NCBI RefSeq assembly: GCF_004101865.1
Contig: NZ_CP026119.1
Location: 1-64,000 of the forward strand
Reading direction: 5' to 3'
DNA: 64,000 bases
Source: Halobacillus litoralis
GTDB lineage: Bacteria; Bacillota; Bacilli; Bacillales; Halobacillaceae
Positions within the stretch are counted from its first letter, which is position 1. The number at the start of each line of letters is the position of its first letter. A program made the translations under genes and the position numbers. The notes beneath the pieces are model-generated. The model made no database searches and had not been told where the DNA came from. It saw only the letters and a program-made list of their open reading frames with translations. Shown in pieces: positions 24,041 through 31,965 of the stretch.

Positions 24041-24261
24041 TGGAAGCTCTTTGGAAACACATTAGAAAAGAACCTTTATTTAAAAAGGGAATATTTTTAA
24101 TAGGCTGCTTTATAGGGGCTGTGATCTGTCACCTGATCTTCACAGGGTTCCCCTCTCAACTACTTTTACTCGCTTCTACCGTACTACTAATTGTCATGTT
24201 GGTGAATGTTTATGATTTCGTTTCTCTATTGTACCGAACAAAGAGAAAGTACTTCAGTTAA
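24040..24261 (+). CDS. Two-helix membrane protein, 73 residues
   Basis: ATG 24040 overlaps the stop of the lipoprotein gene. Two hydrophobic segments (G-I-F-L-I-G-C-F-I-G-A-V-I-C and Q-L-L-L-L-A-S-T-V-L-L-I-V) are flanked by basic ends. The family is unknown; it is probably a partner of the adjacent lipoprotein. Confidence 0.55.
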   Translation: MEALWKHIRKEPLFKKGIFLIGCFIGAVICHLIFTGFPSQLLLLASTVLLIVMLVNVYDFVSLLYRTKRKYFS

Positions 24262-24285
24262 ACTCTAATTTTCGAGGTGAATCGC

Positions 24286-24591
24286 ATGGACTGTATGACT
24301 ATTCAAGAAGGAATATCCCCTATATATCCGCTAAGCAGGCATATGAATGAGAAAACTTATGCCGTGTCTAAAATCCACGTTTGGTTAAGCCTTATAAAAC
24401 AAGGAAAGAAACCTTTACACTGGAATACACCTACATATGAAGGAACAGACGTTGAATTTGATTTTATTAACCATCAAGAAGATGCAGAAGAATCACTCCA
24501 AGAGCTCCAATTTTATATAAAGAAGGTAAACAATAGCTTCAATCTAAACATTCACTTGGATGTGAGCGTAACGATCAAGGAAAGTATCTAA
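24286..24591 (+). CDS. Hypothetical protein, 101 residues
   Basis: ATG 24286 is 6 nt after GAGGTG. The protein begins M-D-C-M-T-I-Q-E-G and has a mixed alpha/beta pattern ending in H-L-D-V-S-V-T-I-K-E-S-I. No family is recognised. It is the last gene before leader RNA copy A. Confidence 0.5.
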   Translation: MDCMTIQEGISPIYPLSRHMNEKTYAVSKIHVWLSLIKQGKKPLHWNTPTYEGTDVEFDFINHQEDAEESLQELQFYIKKVNNSFNLNIHLDVSVTIKESI

Positions 24592-24684
24592 AGAACACAG
24601 GGAAAATCCCCTCATAAGTGAATAAAACCGTAGCGAAACTAAACCTAAATAGGTATAATAAGAGGTGTTCTCAACTATTCTTAA

Positions 24685-24792
24685 TTTTCTTTGCGACCAT
24701 AAATGGTCTGCGGTATTAATAAAACTTCGCAGTCTCTGGACTGATACTACCTGTGATAGGTATGTAATCAGACTCAGGGGCTGCTTTTTTTA
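24685..24792 (+). ncRNA. Structured leader RNA, copy A (Bacillus-plasmid-motif-like)
   Basis: TTTGCGACC-N6-GGTC-TGCGG-TATTAATA-AAAC forms a small hairpin (GACC 24695-24698 with GGTC 24705-24708), then the GCGG core, then a long hairpin (GCAGTCTCTG... with CAGGGGCTGC) ending in a T7 run. Three other loci in this window have the same order of parts. It lies in the 5' untranslated region of the gene at 24854 and looks like a transcription attenuator. Confidence 0.65.
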
Positions 24793-24853
24793 TGGGAAAA
24801 GATAGCTGAGACGGGAGATATTCAGAAGAAACCATTTTAGGAGGGTGTTTTTT

Positions 24854-25351
24854 ATGCTTAAGCAAACAGAGATAATGGAAGTTAACCACCAAATTCATTT
24901 AGGTAAATTAATGGAAAGAGGCCCTTTAGAAAGTGACTTGAACAGGGATAAACAATGGGCGTTTCTTTTTTCCTTTGGTCACATTTCAGATTATGGAGCG
25001 CTATTAAGTGAAGAAGAACGTTGCGTCATTTATAGCAATTGTATTGATATTAAATGGCTTTGGAATTGGATAGCATTATACCCTCCATTGCATCAACCAA
25101 CGGGTGATTATATTCCTTTAGATAAATGTATGGCTAAAGCTTTACAAGAAATGGCTAAAGAGTATGGGGTTCATTCCATAGTTATTTCGGATTCCTTATC
25201 TAACAATGAAGAATATATTTACCCAATAACAGGTGTATGGATAATGAGTGTACAGAAATCATTCGCTTATCTTATTAAGGAAGTGGAAAGGATGGGCGGA
25301 AATCCGGAAACCATAGTCCAACTCATAGTACGAGGAATTCAGAGTGAATAA
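24854..25351 (+). CDS. Hypothetical protein behind leader RNA copy A, 165 residues
   Basis: ATG 24854 follows AGGAGGGTGTTTTTT, nearly the same start region as at 27852 and 57413. The protein has W-A-F-L-F-S-F-G-H-I-S-D-Y-G-A-L-L, C-I-D-I-K-W-L-W-N-W-I-A-L and a C-terminal helix. I recognise no family. Control by the leader RNA suggests a plasmid-maintenance role. Confidence 0.55.
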   Translation: MLKQTEIMEVNHQIHLGKLMERGPLESDLNRDKQWAFLFSFGHISDYGALLSEEERCVIYSNCIDIKWLWNWIALYPPLHQPTGDYIPLDKCMAKALQEMAKEYGVHSIVISDSLSNNEEYIYPITGVWIMSVQKSFAYLIKEVERMGGNPETIVQLIVRGIQSE

Positions 25352-25362
25352 ATAATACACAT

Positions 25363-25405
25363 GAGAGAGTCAGAGAAGATGTAATCTTTTCTGGCTTTTC
25401 TTTTT
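25363..25405 (+). terminator. Terminator after the 165-residue gene
   Basis: AGTCAGAGAAGAT and ATCTTTTCTGGCT form a stem, followed by TTTCTTTTT. Confidence 0.7.
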
Positions 25406-25417
25406 GGGAGGAAAATT

Positions 25418-25837
25418 ATGAAGTCATTTAAAGGAAGAATTGCAACTGCAGGAGACCGAGTCGATGTTTACAAAAACCTTCACACCGGAGGTTTCTCCGT
25501 TCGATCCAAGTCATCTGGTAAAGTCTTATGTCATGTAGATTCCGTGACACTAACAGATTGTAAGTTCCATGTCAGTAAGAGCGGGAGAGAAAAGACAGTA
25601 AAAGAGAAAAGAAGAAGGGTTCACGCTTGGGTTCAAGGAACACTCGATCAAATAGAACCTATCTGCGAACCTAACATTGAAGGCATCGTTTATTATAACC
25701 CCTATAAAACAGAGACTTTTGTTGAGGGAGAAGAGACTGTCACTTATGCAGAGAATGTATTGCTGAAAGGCGATCATGCCTATAGGTGTTCTAAAAAAAC
25801 TAATAAAGAGAGTGAGGTTGAATGTACTTATGAGTAA
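25418..25837 (+). CDS. Hypothetical protein, 139 residues
   Basis: The protein is beta-rich in its first 60 residues (V-D-V-Y-K-N-L-H-T-G-G-F-S-V-R, G-K-V-L-C-H-V-D-S-V) with a basic K-S-G-R-E-K-T-V-K-E-K-R-R-R stretch. This looks like a small nucleic-acid-binding fold found on Bacillus plasmids and phages, but no function is known to me. Its last 8 nt overlap the helicase gene, suggesting coupled expression. Confidence 0.55.
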   Translation: MKSFKGRIATAGDRVDVYKNLHTGGFSVRSKSSGKVLCHVDSVTLTDCKFHVSKSGREKTVKEKRRRVHAWVQGTLDQIEPICEPNIEGIVYYNPYKTETFVEGEETVTYAENVLLKGDHAYRCSKKTNKESEVECTYE

Positions 25838-27005
25838 TTCAGCTATTAAAGATCAAAAGCTTATTCAGTTATCTCCAATGCAAAAAGATGGAGTAGATAA
25901 AGCCGCTTCCTGGTTTAAGAAAGGGATGAGCTCTACCTTTACCTTAACCGGTTATGCTGGTAGCGGAAAGACTACATGTGTGGAAGCTATGATTGAAAAT
26001 CTAGACATTGGTTTACGAAATGTTAGTTTCGTGTCTCCCACAGGAAAAGCAGCATTGGTGATGGCTCAAAAAGCACAAGGAAAGTATCGAGCTACCACTA
26101 TTCACAAGCTGATTTATGATTATGATGATATTCATGGTTTTTCTCTTAAATCATCAGAAAAATTAAAGGGAATTGAGCTTATTGTCTGTGATGAAGCATC
26201 CATGATCGATCAGAGTGTATTAGAAGACCTTTTGAGTTTTAACATACCTATTATATTTATCGGGGATAATGCACAACTCTTACCCGTGGGAAAGAAAACC
26301 AATTTATTAGAGACACCGGATGTAATGTTGACGGAAATCCATAGACAAGCAGCTGATAATCCAATCATTCACTTATCTATGTTAGCTCGCGAAGGTAAAG
26401 ACATTCCATTTCAAAAGTTTGGAAAACATGCGGTGGTTATCCCTAAAAAAAGGATATATGACAACCCTGCAAAATTTAATGAATGGGCCTCAAGGGCAGA
26501 CCAAGTCATTTGTGGTAAGAACAAGACACGGAATGGTATGAACAAAAGAATAAGATCGTACAAAGGGTACACTTCTCCATTTCCTCAAAAAGGAGATAAG
26601 ATGATTTGTACGAGAAATAACTGGCTCTTAACTGCGGGAGGTTTCCCTATGGTTAATGGTTTAACGGGAACGGTTGAATATAAGATTAATAAGGCTTCAA
26701 AGAACGATGAGATTAAACGCGATTGTATGAAAGTAAACCTTAAGCCAGACTTTACAGATGTTACATTTCAAGGGCTTCACCTTCTTCATTCGCCCTTTGT
26801 AGGAAAGGAAGAAAAGCTTAGAGGAGAAGAGTATAGCAGTTATGTTGATATGGACTACGGATACGCCATAACTTGCAATAAAGCTCAAGGTAGTGAATTT
26901 GGAAATGTGGTTGTCTGGAATGAGGTGTTGAACTATAAAGAGCATGAGAAGTGGCTTTATACAGCTATCACGAGAGCTTCCAATAATCTAATTCTTATTA
27001 AGTAA
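25830..27005 (+). CDS. RecD-like/UvrD-type helicase
   Basis: This 391-residue superfamily 1 helicase has Walker A G-Y-A-G-S-G-K-T-T (about 43-51), motif Ic-like S-P-T-G-K-A-A, Walker B I-V-C-D-E-A-S-M, motif III G-D-N-A-Q-L-L-P-V, H-R-Q, and the UvrD_C_2 region Y-G-Y-A-I-T-C-N-K-A-Q-G-S-E-F plus Y-T-A-I-T-R-A. The N-terminal HTH part of full RecD2 is missing, so it is a short, plasmid-type RecD/Dda-like helicase. It probably acts in plasmid replication or recombination. ATG 25830 is inside the end of the upstream gene. Confidence 0.85.
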   Translation: MSNSAIKDQKLIQLSPMQKDGVDKAASWFKKGMSSTFTLTGYAGSGKTTCVEAMIENLDIGLRNVSFVSPTGKAALVMAQKAQGKYRATTIHKLIYDYDDIHGFSLKSSEKLKGIELIVCDEASMIDQSVLEDLLSFNIPIIFIGDNAQLLPVGKKTNLLETPDVMLTEIHRQAADNPIIHLSMLAREGKDIPFQKFGKHAVVIPKKRIYDNPAKFNEWASRADQVICGKNKTRNGMNKRIRSYKGYTSPFPQKGDKMICTRNNWLLTAGGFPMVNGLTGTVEYKINKASKNDEIKRDCMKVNLKPDFTDVTFQGLHLLHSPFVGKEEKLRGEEYSSYVDMDYGYAITCNKAQGSEFGNVVVWNEVLNYKEHEKWLYTAITRASNNLILIK

Positions 27006-27027
27006 ACCTATTGTAGGAGTGGACTAA

Positions 27028-27501
27028 ATGATTAATAAAATAATTATCGCCAAAGCAAATAATGTCTTAGACGATTGTAGAAATTCTAATGGAAAGTCTT
27101 TTCTAATTGAAGAAGTGAAAGCTATAATTTCCAAAGTGGAAGACTATTGGGAGTTAGATAAATATATCCATAAGTTCTATGTTAAAAAAGAATACACAAA
27201 ACGCAACTTATTGGTAAAGGCTGCTCGTGTAATTGCAAACAACATGGAACCTGCGGAACGTTTTCCATTTGAAAAGAATGAAATCATAAAGATACCAAAA
27301 GGATCCGCGAAAGAAGAAGCGGAAATTACGCATATCTGTTCAGAGGATTGTATGATAAGTGTTATTCCTTTAAGGGAAAATGCAGAAGAAATGAGGGTTC
27401 ATGTAGATTTAGTTTATAAAATGAACCCCAAAAAGATAAATCTAAAGCAAAGGGATGATGAGCCTGAGTATATTCAAACAGATATATTCGGTTTGATCTA
27501 A
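27028..27501 (+). CDS. Hypothetical protein with a possible clamp-binding tail, 157 residues
   Basis: The protein begins M-I-N-K-I-I-I-A-K-A-N-N and ends E-Y-I-Q-T-D-I-F-G-L-I. Q-T-D-I-F at the C-terminus is close to the beta-clamp-binding pentapeptide Q-L-x-L-F, and the plasmid carries its own clamp. The same five residues occur at the N-terminus of the JAMM protein at 61299. It is 22 nt downstream of the helicase, likely in the same operon. No family is recognised. Confidence 0.5.
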   Translation: MINKIIIAKANNVLDDCRNSNGKSFLIEEVKAIISKVEDYWELDKYIHKFYVKKEYTKRNLLVKAARVIANNMEPAERFPFEKNEIIKIPKGSAKEEAEITHICSEDCMISVIPLRENAEEMRVHVDLVYKMNPKKINLKQRDDEPEYIQTDIFGLI

Positions 27502-27513
27502 GATTATAAACAC

Positions 27514-27555
27514 AAGAAAGGGAGAACATAGTTAAAATGTTCTCCCTTTCTTTAA
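27514..27555. terminator. Terminator after the helicase operon
   Basis: AAGAAAGGGAGAACAT and ATGTTCTCCCTTTCTT pair almost perfectly, followed by T-rich sequence. Confidence 0.8.
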
Positions 27556-27664
27556 TGAAATGATATTACTAGAGTTTGTTAAAGTTAGATATAATGTCCT
27601 AGGTATATAATTGCCCTAATTATGCTGATAAGATATAATATGCGTATAAACTTTTCCATTTTTA

Positions 27665-27799
27665 TTTTTTGAGCGACCTTTTTAGGTCAGCGGGTGATTA
27701 ACAGAAATTTTGCGCTCTATGTGAGCACTGGATACACAATAAGTATGCCATTTTATGCTTATTCGTGTTTAACAGTCCTCCATAGAGCGCTTCTTTTTT
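27665..27799 (+). ncRNA. Structured leader RNA, copy B (Bacillus-plasmid-motif-like)
   Basis: TTTTTTGAGCGACC-TTTTT-AGGTCAGCGGGTGATTAACA, then a long hairpin starting GCGCTCTATG (27712-27721) and closing CATAGAGCGC (27781-27790) with TTCTTTTTT. The parts follow the same order as in copies A, C and D. It lies in the 5' region of the gene at 27852. Confidence 0.7.
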
Positions 27800-27851
27800 G
27801 CTCATTAATATGGTGGAAAGGTTTATAAAAATTTTTAGGAGGATGTTTATT

Positions 27852-28532
27852 ATGATTATTACGGAGTTAAGAAAGGGACAGGGAAATAACCCTGAGAAAT
27901 TAAAAGGTTTCACTAATGAGGAAATTGTTTTGTCTTGGATGACTGAACAGTTTATTGATCCTTACAATCCAGAGGAAGCGAATGCATTCGATGATTTTCA
28001 TATTAAGGCTATGGATAATTTGGATGAACAAGAACAGTTAGAAATAGTAAGGCATATCTTTAATGATTGTCCTCAGTTACTGGTTACATCTAAACATAAA
28101 ATCACCAAATATAAAGGTGAAGAGGTAAACTTTATTGGATATTCTACAAATTCCATCGTGCAATTAGCCCATGAGACTTCTATTCTTTCCTTACTGGAGG
28201 ATGTGGGTCTCAAAGATAAGTACTTGCAAGAGGATGAAAAACATACGTACCTTGGTTGTGTCCTTACTTGGCTATTATCTTTTCAAGGTCATGGTTTATC
28301 AGATTTTGAATTGTGTAATGTCTTTGGAGGAAGTGGGTTCTTTAATCTAGATATGTTGAACTTAACTCAACACAACACTGAAAAAGTAACCCCAATCATG
28401 AGGATCGTTCATGAAAGGGATTATGATTCTTTGACATACTTGATTAGTGTAGTGAACAACTATAAGAGTGGTTTTGTAACAGTAGAGGAAGTTGAATCCT
28501 ATTTGGGAATTCAACTTGCTACTGGAGCTTAA
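27852..28532 (+). CDS. Hypothetical protein behind leader RNA copy B, 226 residues
   Basis: ATG 27852 follows AGGAGGATGTTTATT, the start region typical of the leader-RNA genes here. The protein begins M-I-I-T-E-L-R-K-G-Q-G-N and has acidic helical stretches (N-L-D-E-Q-E-Q-L-E-I-V-R-H-I) and a C-terminal Y-L-G-I-Q-L-A-T-G-A. I recognise no family. It is transcribed alone between two terminators. Confidence 0.55.
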   Translation: MIITELRKGQGNNPEKLKGFTNEEIVLSWMTEQFIDPYNPEEANAFDDFHIKAMDNLDEQEQLEIVRHIFNDCPQLLVTSKHKITKYKGEEVNFIGYSTNSIVQLAHETSILSLLEDVGLKDKYLQEDEKHTYLGCVLTWLLSFQGHGLSDFELCNVFGGSGFFNLDMLNLTQHNTEKVTPIMRIVHERDYDSLTYLISVVNNYKSGFVTVEEVESYLGIQLATGA

Positions 28533-28542
28533 TAAGAAAGTG

Positions 28543-28584
28543 AGAGAAACGAGTGGCCATGTATTACCGCTCGTTTCTCTGTTT
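28543..28584 (+). terminator. Terminator
   Basis: AGAGAAACGAG (28543-28553) pairs with CTCGTTTCTCT (28570-28580), followed by GTTT. Confidence 0.75.
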
Positions 28585-28618
28585 ATGGAGAAATATGCGA
28601 TAATTAGAGGAGGATCTT

Positions 28619-28735
28619 ATGATTAAAGAGAGAAACGGATTTACTAAAAGCGGATTTAGCAAGTCTTTTTCTTGTTGCGGGCATCACCACATTTGCAAAA
28701 TGGGTAGATTAGATTGCATTTATAAGGAGAAGTAA
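28619..28735 (+). CDS. Cys/His-rich 38-residue protein
   Basis: ATG 28619 follows GAGGAGG. The peptide has C-C-G-H-H-H-I-C-K-M-G-R-L-D-C, four cysteines and three histidines in 15 residues, which suggests a small zinc-binding unit of a type common on Bacillus phages and plasmids. The function is unknown. Confidence 0.55.
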   Translation: MIKERNGFTKSGFSKSFSCCGHHHICKMGRLDCIYKEK

Positions 28736-28744
28736 CCTGAGACA

Positions 28745-28870
28745 ATGAATGGCTGTGCTGCTTATAAAAGGCATCGAAATTCGTCAGTACGCTTTAAATC
28801 CAGGGAGCCTGTAATGGAAAAAAGAACGATATCAGAGGACTACCCAAAACAACAATTGAGTTTGTTTTAA
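28745..28870 (+). CDS. 41-residue protein ending in a beta-clamp-binding motif
   Basis: ATG 28745 lies 9 nt after the Cys-rich gene; its ribosome site is weak (AAGGAG 28724-28729, about 15 nt away). The last residues are K-Q-Q-L-S-L-F-stop. Q-L-S-L-F is the consensus bacterial sliding-clamp-binding pentapeptide, and its place at the extreme C-terminus is typical. It may compete for or recruit the clamp, perhaps the plasmid clamp at 58505. Confidence 0.5.
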   Translation: MNGCAAYKRHRNSSVRFKSREPVMEKRTISEDYPKQQLSLF

Positions 28871-28921
28871 AGGGTATTTCAAACTTATCAAAAATTATTT
28901 ATAAGAGAGGTGTTTTTATTA

Positions 28922-29848
28922 ATGGAGGAAATTCAAAACTTAGCTCCTATAATTGGATTATGTATTATGTTAGCTTATTTAGTCTATATTTGGACTATAA
29001 GTTCAGGTCACACTTGGTATTATACACTTTATCGGTGGATACCTAGAATAACTAAGAAAAGCAAAGATACATTGTCTAAGGAGACAAAGAAGCGATATAG
29101 AGATAACAAGAGAAAATTTAGAAGGTCTCTTTATGCACTCTTCATCGTAATTTTAGGTATCGGTTATATGCTTTCTGTTTACACATTGGAGAATTGGCAA
29201 ACACTTGTAACCTTAGCAATAGTGATTATCTTTGCGGATATATCAGTATTCAGTACTCCAGTCATACGGAAAGCAGGAAAGTTTGAATTTGAACAAGAAC
29301 AAGAAATAAATGAATACGTCGAGGCTTATAAGAAAAATGAATTAGGATTATTAATGAAGGTCAATAAATGCACAGAGCAAATACAAAATGCAAAAGAAAT
29401 ATGTGGCCGAATAGACAATGATTTAAGTTACGAGAGGTCTTTAGAAGAATTTCTTCAAGTGTATTGTGATAAATTTAGGATTAATCCTTATGTATATAAA
29501 ATTGATGCTAATGCGGATGACGAATATTTCCTAAATGCTTTGGGTGAGACTATTGATACAATTGCCCATCGCCATACAATCAACTTCTCAACAATGAGCG
29601 CTTCCTTTAATACTGAAGAAGACTTTAATGAATCAGCCGCTAAAGATAAAGTGTTTGAAATGCTGTTTGACGCAGAATTTATTGAGATTGAAAGACCAAA
29701 TATAGAGAGGTTTATCATTATTCCAATTTATACAATGGACAAGACGTTGATAGTGGTCTTGCAAACCGATAAAGGAATAATTGACAACGTTGACGGTCCT
29801 CACATCACCAATTTAACTTACACTTTTGAAAATACAAAAGAGGCATAG
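28922..29848 (+). CDS. SpoIISA-like membrane toxin
   Basis: The 308-residue protein has three hydrophobic N-terminal segments (about 8-28, 73-92 and 99-118), then a cytoplasmic alpha/beta domain with G-L-L-M-K-V-N-K-C near the membrane and a final I-I-P-I-Y-T-M-D-K-T-L-I-V-V-L-Q-T-D-K-G-I-I. Layout and several segments resemble SpoIISA of Bacillus subtilis (three membrane helices plus a GAF-like domain), which kills by membrane damage unless bound by the small basic SpoIISB. It is about 60 residues longer than SpoIISA. Two small basic genes follow and could encode the antitoxin. ATG 28922 follows AGAGAGG. Confidence 0.55.
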   Translation: MEEIQNLAPIIGLCIMLAYLVYIWTISSGHTWYYTLYRWIPRITKKSKDTLSKETKKRYRDNKRKFRRSLYALFIVILGIGYMLSVYTLENWQTLVTLAIVIIFADISVFSTPVIRKAGKFEFEQEQEINEYVEAYKKNELGLLMKVNKCTEQIQNAKEICGRIDNDLSYERSLEEFLQVYCDKFRINPYVYKIDANADDEYFLNALGETIDTIAHRHTINFSTMSASFNTEEDFNESAAKDKVFEMLFDAEFIEIERPNIERFIIIPIYTMDKTLIVVLQTDKGIIDNVDGPHITNLTYTFENTKEA

Positions 29849-29917
29849 GCGGAAAAGTGACAGGGAATATGATATACTAAATGTAGTACAACAATGTACT
29901 GAAGGAGGGTGTCTTTC

Positions 29918-30082
29918 ATGCCATACTCAATCTCAAATGAAACTTATGAGCGTATGAAAGAAAAACAAAAGAATCGCAAACAGACAGGAAAAAGACCCGT
30001 CACGAAAGCTAATAAGCTTTATAACTCAAGAACTGAAAAACGTCTTCGTGACCTTGAAGAAAAAATCTTAGAACAAGTCTAA
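29918..30082 (+). CDS. Basic 54-residue protein after the SpoIISA-like gene
   Basis: ATG 29918 follows GAAGGAGGG. The protein begins M-P-Y-S-I-S-N-E-T-Y-E-R-M and is rich in Lys/Arg (K-E-K-Q-K-N-R-K-Q-T-G-K-R). It could be the antitoxin of the toxin 70 nt upstream, but an inverted repeat AGTAC-AACAAT-GTACT and a TATACT box in between suggest its own promoter. It ends at a terminator. Confidence 0.5.
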   Translation: MPYSISNETYERMKEKQKNRKQTGKRPVTKANKLYNSRTEKRLRDLEEKILEQV

Positions 30083-30091
30083 TCATATTCC

Positions 30092-30126
30092 AAAACCCAC
30101 AAAGGAACTCTTTGTGGGTTTTTTCA
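30092..30126 (+). terminator. Rho-independent terminator
   Basis: ACCCACAAAG and CTTTGTGGGT pair across GAACT, followed by TTTTT. Confidence 0.85.
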
Positions 30127-30171
30127 TACTCCTATCACTTCTGCATACACTATGTTGAAAGAGGTGATCGT

Positions 30172-30321
30172 ATGTCCAATAAAGAGCATAATACTCCTAG
30201 AAAATCATATCCGGTTCCCGTTAAAACCACTACGTTTCCCATCCATCCAAACGTTACAAAAAAGTACGATAAAGCTTTAGAGTTAATTAAAGAGATTGTT
30301 GAAAGCAAGAATAACAAATAA
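30172..30321 (+). CDS. 49-residue basic protein, possible SpoIISB-like antitoxin
   Basis: ATG 30172 follows AAAGAGGTGATCGT. The C-terminal half (I-H-P-N-V-T-K-K-Y-D-K-A-L-E-L-I-K-E-I-V) recalls the SpoIISB tail (V-S-P-H-T-A-R-I-F-K, then a helix). It begins M-S-N-K-E-H-N-T-P-R-K-S-Y-P-V-P. It is separated from the toxin gene by another small gene and a terminator, which weakens the link. Confidence 0.4.
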   Translation: MSNKEHNTPRKSYPVPVKTTTFPIHPNVTKKYDKALELIKEIVESKNNK

Positions 30322-30442
30322 AAATTCCCGCGTTTTAACCCACATTCCAAGGTTTGATACCTACTAAAATGAGGGGATTTTGTTATGAATTAATACCCGA
30401 AATTTTTTCCATGTACATAATAAAAGAAAGTCGGTTATAATA

Positions 30443-30456
30443 GGAACAAACGTTCG
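30443..30456 (+). promoter_or_regulatory. LexA (SOS) box overlapping the uvrX promoter
   Basis: GGAACAAACGTTCG matches the Bacillus LexA box CGAAC-N4-GTTCG at all but the first position. It begins 1 nt after TATAAT (30436-30441), where bound LexA would block transcription. The next gene is a UvrX-type DNA polymerase, a known SOS class. Confidence 0.8.
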
Positions 30457-30474
30457 TTAAAGGTGGTAAATGAA

Positions 30475-31722
30475 GTGGATTACAAAGGATATCCTCGAAA
30501 TAATGTGCTTATGATTGATCATCGTTCATTCTACGCGTCCGTCGAAATGTCTTTAAGAGGATTGGACCCAGAAACAACATTGTTAGCTGTTGTAGGAGAC
30601 CCAAGTCGAAGAGGTAGTGTGGTTTTAGCTGCCTCTCCAGCGTTAAAGAAAAAGCATGGTGTTAGTAATGTTAGCCGATATTTCGAGTTACCTAATGACC
30701 CTGATATTATTATTGCGCCAGCTCGGATGAAAACATATTTAGAAGTTTCTGTAGAGATAACTAAAACCTTTCATAAGTATGCTCCGAAAGAGGGGATACA
30801 TTTATACTCAGTCGATGAATGTTGGATTACCCTACCCCCCAAGGGTATAAATACGCATGAGGTAGCAAAATCACTAAAGAATGATATTCGTGACCAATTT
30901 GGAATTGAATCCGTCGTGGGAATTGGGGACAATAAGTTTCTTGCTAAGGCTGTGATGGACATTCATGCTAAAAAGTCACCGGATGGGATTGCAGAATGTC
31001 GATACGAAGATGTTCAAGAAAAGCTTTGGCCTACAGAAATTTCAAAAGTATGGGGCATAGGTAGTAGAATGACACGAAATTTAAACAGGATGGGTATTGT
31101 GACACTCGGGCAGATTGCAAAATTCCCCTTAAAAAACCTTAAGAAGAACTTTGGAGTAATGGGGGAGCAGTTGTATTGGCACGCCTGGGGGATTGATTTA
31201 AGTCCTGTATATGGTGATTTTGTAAAGACAGACCAGAAATCTTATGGTCATGGTATCACGCTTATGAGGGATTACGATAAAGAAGATATTTACGCTTGTA
31301 TTCTTGATTTATGCGAGGAAGCTTGTAGAAGGGCAAGGAGAGACGATAAGGAAGGAATGACCATTCACTTAGGTATCGGGTATTCCAGGGAAACAGGGGG
31401 AGGCTTTAGCCGCTCCATGAGTATAGATAGACCTACAAATATTACAATGGACGTTTATAAGACGTGTCTAATGCTTTTCCATCGTAATTATGATGGAATA
31501 AGTAAAATCAGAAGGGCCTATGTATCATTGACTAACTTGGATGCTGAAGGTGCTGTCCAATTAAATTTATTTGACGACAGACCAAAAAAGAAAGATGTAG
31601 GTGAGGTAATGGATCGGATCCGTAACAAATATGGAAGTACGGCCATATTAAGAGCAAGTAGTTATACGGATGGAGGAATTACCTTAGAAAGAAGCCATAA
31701 GGTTGGAGGACATAATGCATAG
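30475..31722 (+). CDS. uvrX: Y-family DNA polymerase (UvrX/YqjW type)
   Basis: The 415-residue protein has the Y-family palm start V-L-M-I-D-H-R-S-F-Y-A-S-V-E (the catalytic Asp is in I-D-H), then Y-S-V-D-E-C-W (the second catalytic acidic pair), the helix-hairpin-helix region V-W-G-I-G-S-R-M-T-R-N-L and a little-finger domain. The internal V-Q-L-N-L-F-D is a clamp-binding motif at the usual place. This would be error-prone translesion synthesis induced by DNA damage, supported by the LexA box. I chose GTG 30475 (AAGGTGG 8 nt upstream); GTG 30463 is the alternative. Plasmid and SPbeta-type elements often carry such genes. Confidence 0.9.
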   Translation: MDYKGYPRNNVLMIDHRSFYASVEMSLRGLDPETTLLAVVGDPSRRGSVVLAASPALKKKHGVSNVSRYFELPNDPDIIIAPARMKTYLEVSVEITKTFHKYAPKEGIHLYSVDECWITLPPKGINTHEVAKSLKNDIRDQFGIESVVGIGDNKFLAKAVMDIHAKKSPDGIAECRYEDVQEKLWPTEISKVWGIGSRMTRNLNRMGIVTLGQIAKFPLKNLKKNFGVMGEQLYWHAWGIDLSPVYGDFVKTDQKSYGHGITLMRDYDKEDIYACILDLCEEACRRARRDDKEGMTIHLGIGYSRETGGGFSRSMSIDRPTNITMDVYKTCLMLFHRNYDGISKIRRAYVSLTNLDAEGAVQLNLFDDRPKKKDVGEVMDRIRNKYGSTAILRASSYTDGGITLERSHKVGGHNA

Positions 31723-31796
31723 TCCATACACTAATAGTTCTTTCGCATATGTATTAATAAGGGGAAAGCTAGGTTTTACTCATATAAGCTGAAATG

Positions 31797-31828
31797 AAAG
31801 AGCAGCGGAGGGCTGTTCTTTTTTTTAC
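31797..31828 (+). terminator. Terminator after uvrX
   Basis: AAGAGCAGC-GGAG-GGCTGTTCTT with one mismatch, followed by TTTTTT. Confidence 0.65.
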
Positions 31829-31965
31829 ATATTTATAGTTCTAAAGTGAAGACATACATCATATCTTAATATTTTGATGTTTTTCATATTGTTTTATTTG
31901 ATTTCTTGTTTTCTTGTTTTCGGAGCTGTTAAAGCCTGGTATGGATAGGGGTTTAGTAATTAAAT

